A stretch of DNA of 44,694 nt from Cyanobacteriota bacterium. GTDB taxonomy: Bacteria > Cyanobacteriota > Vampirovibrionia > Vampirovibrionales > Vampirovibrionaceae. This document shows positions 39,442 through 44,694 of the stretch, in pieces. The notes beneath the pieces are model-generated. The model worked only from the letters and a program-made list of their open reading frames with translations. It had not been told where the DNA came from and made no database searches. A program made the position numbers and the translations under genes. Every line of letters begins with the position of its first letter. The stretch's first letter is position 1. Location of the stretch: positions 1 to 44,694 of the forward strand of contig JAIEMW010000002.1 of NCBI GenBank assembly GCA_019751815.1. Reading direction: 5' to 3'.

Positions 39442-40115
39442 GTTTTGGTAAAAAAAGTAAACCAAATAATTCTTATGTTGCATCAGCTGCAGCTGCATTA
39501 AGACCACAATCTTATAGTGATCCGTACGGAAGTTTTAGTAATGGAGTATTTACTCCTAACCTTAGTCCAGAACAGACCCTGACGGATGCTGTAACCAACG
39601 ATAAACTTTTGGGTCTGATTAGTGGTGTTCCTACAGACTTTTCTGCCAATGATCTATTTAATAATGCCTTCTATGATGATACTGCGAGTTTATTAAAAGG
39701 GAAATTAGATCAACAGCGACAACTTGATACGCAGAATCTTGATAACACCTTGTCGGCAAGAAATCAGCTTGGAAGTTCTTATGATGCATTGCTTCGCTCT
39801 AATATGCAACGAGATTATAACCAACAGTATTTAGATGCTGAGAATACCGCAAGAGGACTTTCTGCAGATGCTACGTTAAATACCTATCAAGCAGCGCTTC
39901 AAGGAATAAACACTTTGAGAAATGACCAAGCACAAGCTAGGGATATTACCTATTTACCATTGAAGTATAGTATTAGCCAACAACAGGCTGTAGCCCCCTT
40001 ACAAACGGCTCTTGCTGGAGTCTACAATAATGCGCTCAATAATCAAACTCAACTATTCAATAATCAAAATAATGCCTCCACTTTATTTAGACTGGGATTA
40101 TTGCGTCGTCTGTAA
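39438..40115 (+). CDS. Probable phage virion-associated protein
   Basis: 225 aa, starting MSFGKKSKPNN with AAAGGAAACTCT before ATG. It is rich in Asn, Gln, Ala and Tyr and strongly helical (LLKGKLDQQRQLDTQNLDNTL, MQRDYNQQYLDAENTARGLSAD), with no membrane segment. Position between GNAT-like and portal genes and composition suggest an internal or ejection-type protein, but I know no family match. Confidence 0.6.
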   Translation: MSFGKKSKPNNSYVASAAAALRPQSYSDPYGSFSNGVFTPNLSPEQTLTDAVTNDKLLGLISGVPTDFSANDLFNNAFYDDTASLLKGKLDQQRQLDTQNLDNTLSARNQLGSSYDALLRSNMQRDYNQQYLDAENTARGLSADATLNTYQAALQGINTLRNDQAQARDITYLPLKYSISQQQAVAPLQTALAGVYNNALNNQTQLFNNQNNASTLFRLGLLRRL

Positions 40116-40158
40116 ATAAGAAAACACTTTAGACGTTTAAGGGATAAGGACTATTTTT

Positions 40159-42132
40159 ATGATTGATAATGCCGCTTCAACTGGTAATAATCAAACGACC
40201 TTCTTATATAATCTGGTTTTAGATGAAAAAATCCAAGAACAAGTGCTTACTGCAGCCCGACAGTTCAAGAATAGTGCTGTATCTGCTGCAAAGCAAAAGA
40301 AAGAGATCATGAGGCGATGCTACGCTTACAGTAAAAATAAACTGTATGACGGCGATCTACTTCCAATTTTCTCTACTGATGGTGGCGATAGAGATATGAA
40401 AACAACACGGCCACAGGTATTCATGCCTGTAACTCGTCAGAATTTAAAAAATCTGTGGTCTCAACTACTTTTGACTATTTTCCCCAATGATGATGATTTT
40501 ATGCGTGTTCGCGCTAAAACGGCTGCTGGAGTTGTATTAGAAGAGTCATTAAGCCAAGCTCTGAGTTATTTATTTCGCCAGTCGCGTATAGCTCAAAAAA
40601 TTGGTGGCTGTATCTTCGACTGTGCTTGGTCAGGTTCATTTTCTGCATACCCATGTATTAAACAGCGAACTGTCATGGAATATCGTATAGAGCCTATACC
40701 AGTTCAAGTAGCTGAAGACGAGAATACAAATGCAAATGACCTGTCTCTTCAGCAGTTTCAACTTGCTTACGTTCCGTACGAGATCAAACTTCCACCAGAA
40801 CCTGATGTCGAGGCCTGGAACCCTCTTAATTTTTATGTGGATATTGAGGAAACAAATCCAGAGTTTCAACGTTGGGTGTATTTGGGAAAAGTAAAAAAAA
40901 ATCAGCTACTGGATAATCCTGAAATGATGAACACGGAAAAGGTGAGGGAACTGTCTGGCAATGGAGCTGATAATAGCGCCTCTCGGATGTCTTTGAACGT
41001 CTTTAATGATATTCAAGGTACTTCAGGGGATATGGATGCTAGTTTAGACTACGATTTATACTATTTCCCTCATCTTAAGACAGAAACTCAACTGTTTCGT
41101 AATATTATAGTTGGCATTGTGAATGATAAAGTGCTTGTTCGTTTTCATCCCAATCTCTTTCCAAGAGGGTTGAATCCTGTTGTATTTGGGGGATGGCTCC
41201 ATGATCCACGAACCCCTTATAGTCAGGGACCAGCAGAAGATATGATCGATCTACAACGTCTGATTAATTTACTTCAAAACTACAAAATCGAAGCACTGGC
41301 ACGCAATGATAACCGATGGGTGATGAGCCCTAATGCGAATATTGATAATTATAATGGTGTGGTAGGCGGTATTATCATTACTGAAAATCCACAAACCGAC
41401 GTGATTCATATTAATGGTGGATATGAACAAATGCCCGTGATTACTAACGAGGTAGGTGTTCTAAAAGCAGAAGCCCAAACTGTCGCAGGGTCTCAAAATC
41501 CATTTCAGGGCTCTTCTAATATTGATTACCAAAAGACAGCGACAGAAATTAACTTATTGCAAGAGCAATATATTACTATTACACGCCAAGTGATTGAGAA
41601 TCTCTCTGTTTACGTCCGTGGGATATTAGAACGGTTGGCTTTTTTACTTGCGGATACTTCTTCAGAACCTATTGAGGTACCTGTTGATCTACCCAATGGG
41701 CTTCGACAGTTTATTACGGTTGACCTGTCTCCACTCAAATCCGGAGATTTTACGATTGAGCTGGTGGGTGTCAATCCAAGTCAGTCAAAAGCGGCGCAAG
41801 TGAACGGTCTGATTCAGTTGTTACAGCTGGTGTCGTCAGATCCAGATTCGGTCTTTACGGCAGAACCGATTATTAAAAAGATTGCCGAACTTCAAGGCAT
41901 CAAAAATATTGATCAAATACTGAGCGAAATTAAACAATCCATGATTGCACAAGAACAACTGAAGCAAACTGCTGCCAGTATTGTAACACAACGTGTGCGT
42001 TCTGCTGTGGCCAATTCGGATTCTTTTACGAAGGATACAGAACCCCCAAAGGATGAGATAACGACTTTAGATGGCCAAGAGTCTGCTCCAAATCTAGTGA
42101 AAGGATCTGATGATGACAAATCTGACGAATAA
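40159..42132 (+). CDS. Phage portal protein (podovirus type)
   Basis: The 657-residue protein fits head-tail connector portals of podoviruses in size. RPQVFMPVTRQNLKNLWSQLL, the WNPLNFYVDIEETNPEF segment, GGWLHDPRTPYSQGPAEDMIDLQRLINLLQNYKIEALARNDNR, and TATEINLLQEQYITITRQVIENL match the wing, stem and clip pattern of such portals. It would form the dodecameric ring through which DNA enters, acting with the terminase. The C-terminal part is acidic and ends KGSDDDKSDE. It overlaps the next gene by 23 bases. Confidence 0.85.
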   Translation: MIDNAASTGNNQTTFLYNLVLDEKIQEQVLTAARQFKNSAVSAAKQKKEIMRRCYAYSKNKLYDGDLLPIFSTDGGDRDMKTTRPQVFMPVTRQNLKNLWSQLLLTIFPNDDDFMRVRAKTAAGVVLEESLSQALSYLFRQSRIAQKIGGCIFDCAWSGSFSAYPCIKQRTVMEYRIEPIPVQVAEDENTNANDLSLQQFQLAYVPYEIKLPPEPDVEAWNPLNFYVDIEETNPEFQRWVYLGKVKKNQLLDNPEMMNTEKVRELSGNGADNSASRMSLNVFNDIQGTSGDMDASLDYDLYYFPHLKTETQLFRNIIVGIVNDKVLVRFHPNLFPRGLNPVVFGGWLHDPRTPYSQGPAEDMIDLQRLINLLQNYKIEALARNDNRWVMSPNANIDNYNGVVGGIIITENPQTDVIHINGGYEQMPVITNEVGVLKAEAQTVAGSQNPFQGSSNIDYQKTATEINLLQEQYITITRQVIENLSVYVRGILERLAFLLADTSSEPIEVPVDLPNGLRQFITVDLSPLKSGDFTIELVGVNPSQSKAAQVNGLIQLLQLVSSDPDSVFTAEPIIKKIAELQGIKNIDQILSEIKQSMIAQEQLKQTAASIVTQRVRSAVANSDSFTKDTEPPKDEITTLDGQESAPNLVKGSDDDKSDE

Positions 42133-42421
42133 CACTTCTGATATAGCAAAAAGTAGTAATCCAGGTTTGCTAAGTTCTAAATCTCTCCGACGGCAAAAAC
42201 TCGCATGGGATCTACTCCACAGTCCAATTTGGTTTGAGTTTTTATTGCCTATCCTACAAGAGCGGCAACAACGGAAACCACGGGATATTGACGGTTTGGA
42301 TGATGCATTTCGAGCCTCTCGAGACCAAGGAGCTTCTCGCTTTTCATCGACTCTTTTGTCAACAATTCAGAGAGATGCTGAAAGTTATCAGGCCTTTGTG
42401 AAACATCAACAAATATTATAA
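42110..42421 (+). CDS. Small phage-module protein (103 aa)
   Basis: 103 aa from ATG 42110 (or the next ATG, 42113), inside the end of the portal gene. It is a basic, helical protein (RRQKLAWDLLHSPIWFEFLLPILQERQQRKPRDIDGLDDAFRASRDQG) with a conserved-looking WFEFLLPIL core. It may be a scaffold or head-completion component, but there is no direct evidence. Confidence 0.6.
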   Translation: MMTNLTNNTSDIAKSSNPGLLSSKSLRRQKLAWDLLHSPIWFEFLLPILQERQQRKPRDIDGLDDAFRASRDQGASRFSSTLLSTIQRDAESYQAFVKHQQIL

Positions 42422-42449
42422 ACGAGGAATTTTAGAATTGTGAGAAATA

Positions 42450-43802
42450 ATGTCTCGATTTTCTGATTTACCAATTAATAATGATAAACTCGCAGATAAC
42501 TATGATGATTTTTTGTTTTACCAGGTGTATCCTGCGATGGCAGAGATAAACCAGGTGAATACAACCACAGATTACCGCAATGAGCAATTAACGAAGCGCT
42601 TGCTGGATAACTTGAGTCAAGACGGACCATGGGATTTAGCGAGTGAGAAACGGCCTGAATTTCCGAACAGGAATACTTATAAACCATTCAAACGTTTATT
42701 AACGACTGGACAATTTCTCAATGGATTTACGGCAGGGATGGCAACGGCTGCGTCTGGACAACAACCAGATATTGTCCAAATTCCCTATAGTGATCATGCA
42801 TATCCGACAAGGAACTATGAGAAAGCGGGTGTGTCGCCTATTGCCGCACTGGCAGGGTTTAACCATTACTACGGAAATGATGACTGGCAAACGTGGGATT
42901 ATCCAGTGGATTTGGCCTATAACACGAATAGTACACCCTACAAGATGCCCAATGTACTGGAACCTTATATTCCCCAGGGACTAATTAAAAAAGAAATGAC
43001 TAAGGTAATAAATAATGAGATAAAGAAAAATTCTAAAACGGAACAGCCAATTGGACTCAATACTAACAATAAAAGAGTTAAGATTGATTTTATTAACGAT
43101 ACACATTTAGCTTCTCAACTATTATATAATTACGAAACTGGGAGAGGACAGCCAATAGAACTAGACTTTTCTAAATTAAACTTTTCTGAAGAGCTGGATA
43201 TACCCAGGCTCTTTATTACCTCTTCATCAGAGAAAAGTGTAAATAAATTTGCGGATTTTATTCGTCATTTAAAATCGAGTCATTCTCAACAAGAGAGAAA
43301 TAGACTTCTGATAAATTTTAATTCTATCTTAAAAGAAGTTTTCCCTAAAAAACAGGTAGAAATATCTTCATTGAATCAAGATCAATTGGTACTTGTATTT
43401 AAAAGTCCTTATGACGGTGTCGCCTTAAATTTATTTAAAACCAGAGATAATAAAAAACAAGGATATCAAAATTACACTAACCCAAAAGTAATAGCTTTTG
43501 GGCGTCTAGCTGTTGATATTGAGCATCTGACTCTGACTATAAATATAAAGCTACAAAAAGTGACAGTGACAGCTTTTTTAAATCCAAGTTATAGGAGTAA
43601 GGTTTTTACTTATGATCCAGATTTGATAGATATATTTGATTTTAATATAGATTCTAAAAGAGATAAATCTGGGAATGATATAACTACAATAGTTCATGAT
43701 TATGGTAGAGGAACTTTGTTTAAAATATACCGAACACCGCATAGCAAATCAAAGTATAGTAAAACTTACACAGTTGAAGAACTTACTAAACCACAGTTCT
43801 AG
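42450..43802 (+). CDS. Phage-module protein with AT-rich, apparently foreign C-terminal half
   Basis: 450 aa. Residues 1-180 or so (FLFYQVYPAMAEINQVN, GFTAGMATAASGQQPDIVQIPYSDH, AALAGFNHYYGNDDWQTWDYPVDLAY) have base use like the other phage genes. From about 42980 the codons turn strongly AT-rich with many Lys, Asn and Ile (IKKEMTKVINNEIKKNSK and onward), and the composition stays so to the window end. The C-terminal part (residues 185-450) is soluble, of mixed strands and helices, and matches nothing I know. A fusion or replacement of the C-terminus, or a cargo domain, is a reasonable reading. Confidence 0.65.
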   Translation: MSRFSDLPINNDKLADNYDDFLFYQVYPAMAEINQVNTTTDYRNEQLTKRLLDNLSQDGPWDLASEKRPEFPNRNTYKPFKRLLTTGQFLNGFTAGMATAASGQQPDIVQIPYSDHAYPTRNYEKAGVSPIAALAGFNHYYGNDDWQTWDYPVDLAYNTNSTPYKMPNVLEPYIPQGLIKKEMTKVINNEIKKNSKTEQPIGLNTNNKRVKIDFINDTHLASQLLYNYETGRGQPIELDFSKLNFSEELDIPRLFITSSSEKSVNKFADFIRHLKSSHSQQERNRLLINFNSILKEVFPKKQVEISSLNQDQLVLVFKSPYDGVALNLFKTRDNKKQGYQNYTNPKVIAFGRLAVDIEHLTLTINIKLQKVTVTAFLNPSYRSKVFTYDPDLIDIFDFNIDSKRDKSGNDITTIVHDYGRGTLFKIYRTPHSKSKYSKTYTVEELTKPQF

Positions 43803-43827
43803 TATAGTGTTGTTATGGTAGTAAATA

Positions 43828-44313
43828 TTAGCCATATACTCTGACCCATAAAAATATAACTAATAGAAATAAAGGCCAAAAATAAACAAATATTAAAAAC
43901 GAAATTAATAAGAATGAGAAAAAGCGATGCCAGGCGGGTAAAGGTTTGACTATGATGCTGATCAGATATAGTGGCAGGCAAGGTAGTAATGATAAAAGTA
44001 AAATAAGAAACACATAGGATAGATCTGTAGAATGGTATAGGTGCTTTAAGATTTCAAAAAAAGAATGAACTTTATTATTAATAATGATAGGTAAAAATAT
44101 TTTTAATTCTTCAAACTCAGATCTTAATACTTTGACTACAAATTCTAATAAGTCAAATACAACCCGATAATAGATCATGAACAATATATAGATAGAGAGT
44201 CTTTTTTCGAGTTTTAGCTTGTCTTCAACTTTCACCAATAATAGCCATAAAGCTTTGGATACAGACCAAAGTATGCCCAGGTAACGTGGAAGTAATGGTA
44301 GTATATTATGCAT
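43828..44313 (-). CDS. Unknown AT-rich membrane protein
   Basis: 161 aa, with several hydrophobic segments: YILFMIYYRVVFDLLEFVV, SYVFLILLLSLLPCLPLYLI and FFSFLLISFLIFVYFWPLFLLVIFLWV. The N-terminal LLPRYLGILWSVSKALWLLL may be another. No ribosome site is clear. It is convergent with the chimeric phage-module gene, ending 25 bases from it. As the composition is the same as in that gene's second half, they probably arrived together. Confidence 0.6.
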   Translation of the reverse strand: MHNILPLLPRYLGILWSVSKALWLLLVKVEDKLKLEKRLSIYILFMIYYRVVFDLLEFVVKVLRSEFEELKIFLPIIINNKVHSFFEILKHLYHSTDLSYVFLILLLSLLPCLPLYLISIIVKPLPAWHRFFSFLLISFLIFVYFWPLFLLVIFLWVRVYG

Positions 44314-44360
44314 GTTTAAACGTGGATATCCTTAATGAGTGTGTGATAATTTTAGAACCT

Positions 44361-44694
44361 CTAGATATGCAGAAACATTTGAACGTTTATGCTGATAATA
44401 GAGAGAATTAAGTAACGCCTATAACAGCCATTTAATATAGCCACTGGGAAAAGAGCTATCGCAAAGAGGATCACAAGACTAATCAGCTTATAGAGAGTCG
44501 TTATAAGTTGATAGTTTATGTCTTCTACTGAGCTTGTTTCCCAGTTGTAAAACAATAGATAATGATTTATCTGACTGGCTACCCGAAGAACTACAATAGA
44601 CCCAATATAAAAGTAGCTTGAGTAGAGTGTTGCCAGTGCCAAAAAAACGGTGAGCCGTTTGGGCTTGTGTTCACCTGTTTTGGGGTCTTCACAC
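44361..44694 (-). CDS. Membrane protein, 5' end outside window
   Basis: The minus-strand frame is open through the window end: upstream of the in-frame TTG at 44642 it continues as CEDPKTGEHKPKRLTVF without a start or stop, so the true N-terminus lies beyond 44694. Hydrophobic segments follow (LALATLYSSYFYIGSIVVL, LISLVILFAIALFPVAILNG, YLILSIISINVQMFLHI). Unknown function. The upstream gene of an AT-rich pair with 43828-44313; both are small multi-span membrane proteins. Confidence 0.6.
   Translation of the reverse strand, partial: CEDPKTGEHKPKRLTVFLALATLYSSYFYIGSIVVLRVASQINHYLLFYNWETSSVEDINYQLITTLYKLISLVILFAIALFPVAILNGCYRRYLILSIISINVQMFLHI

Noticed and set aside
42450..44313. Confirmed toxin-immunity pair
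   Set aside because: Only composition and gene orientation hint at it; no toxin motif or known immunity fold is visible, so it is kept as a hypothesis.

Overview
The window looks like a chromosome segment from a bacterium of the Vampirovibrionia/Melainabacteria group (non-photosynthetic relatives of Cyanobacteria). That placement is an inference. It rests on many otherwise unrelated proteins that start without a signal peptide but carry a short F-[SGTA]-[GAS] motif near the N-terminus, which I associate with that group, and on the mix of type IV pilins, eukaryote-like repeat proteins and a moderate GC content. No ribosomal or other marker gene is present to confirm it.

Positions 1-5.1 kb: a minus-strand run holds a protein with exact 17-residue repeats that leaves the window at position 1, a family-5 uracil-DNA glycosylase and a large kinase-like/HEAT-repeat protein. 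A plus-strand tRNA-Gly(TCC) with its terminator follows, then about 0.8 kb without a convincing gene. Positions 5.1-13.5 kb: two large unknown proteins, a CPA1 sodium/proton antiporter whose last codons are duplicated downstream, two small membrane-associated unknowns, and a divergent LysR regulator/short-chain dehydrogenase pair with a palindromic operator between them.

Positions 13.7-22.8 kb: a proline/serine-rich unknown, three consecutive type IV pilin genes plus a fourth divergent one, an MFS sugar porter, an XRE regulator facing a consensus promoter and a three-gene operon of small proteins, an ankyrin protein, two related 160-170 aa proteins, a secreted acidic protein and a putative zinc protease.

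Positions 23.0-27.9 kb: the most striking locus, eleven consecutive paralogous genes of about 117-144 codons. They share an N-terminal F-S-A-L...PG motif and a C-terminal S-x-[ST]-G-Q-[RK] motif, but their middles have diverged strongly. An RDD membrane protein, a possible small RNA and a zinc-ribbon-like protein follow.

Positions 29.3-36.2 kb: a five-gene minus-strand operon encodes two related 443/470 aa proteins, a 284 aa unknown and two more kinase-like/HEAT proteins paralogous to the one near 2-4 kb. I infer that these, the ankyrin protein and the eleven-gene array form a host- or prey-interaction repertoire.

Positions 36.4-44.7 kb: a phage structural module of podovirus type (small and large terminase, GNAT-like protein, virion protein, portal and small proteins). 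It passes at about 43.0 kb into clearly AT-rich DNA holding the second half of a chimeric-looking gene and two membrane-protein genes on the opposite strand. No integrase, capsid, tail or lysis gene is recognisable inside the window.
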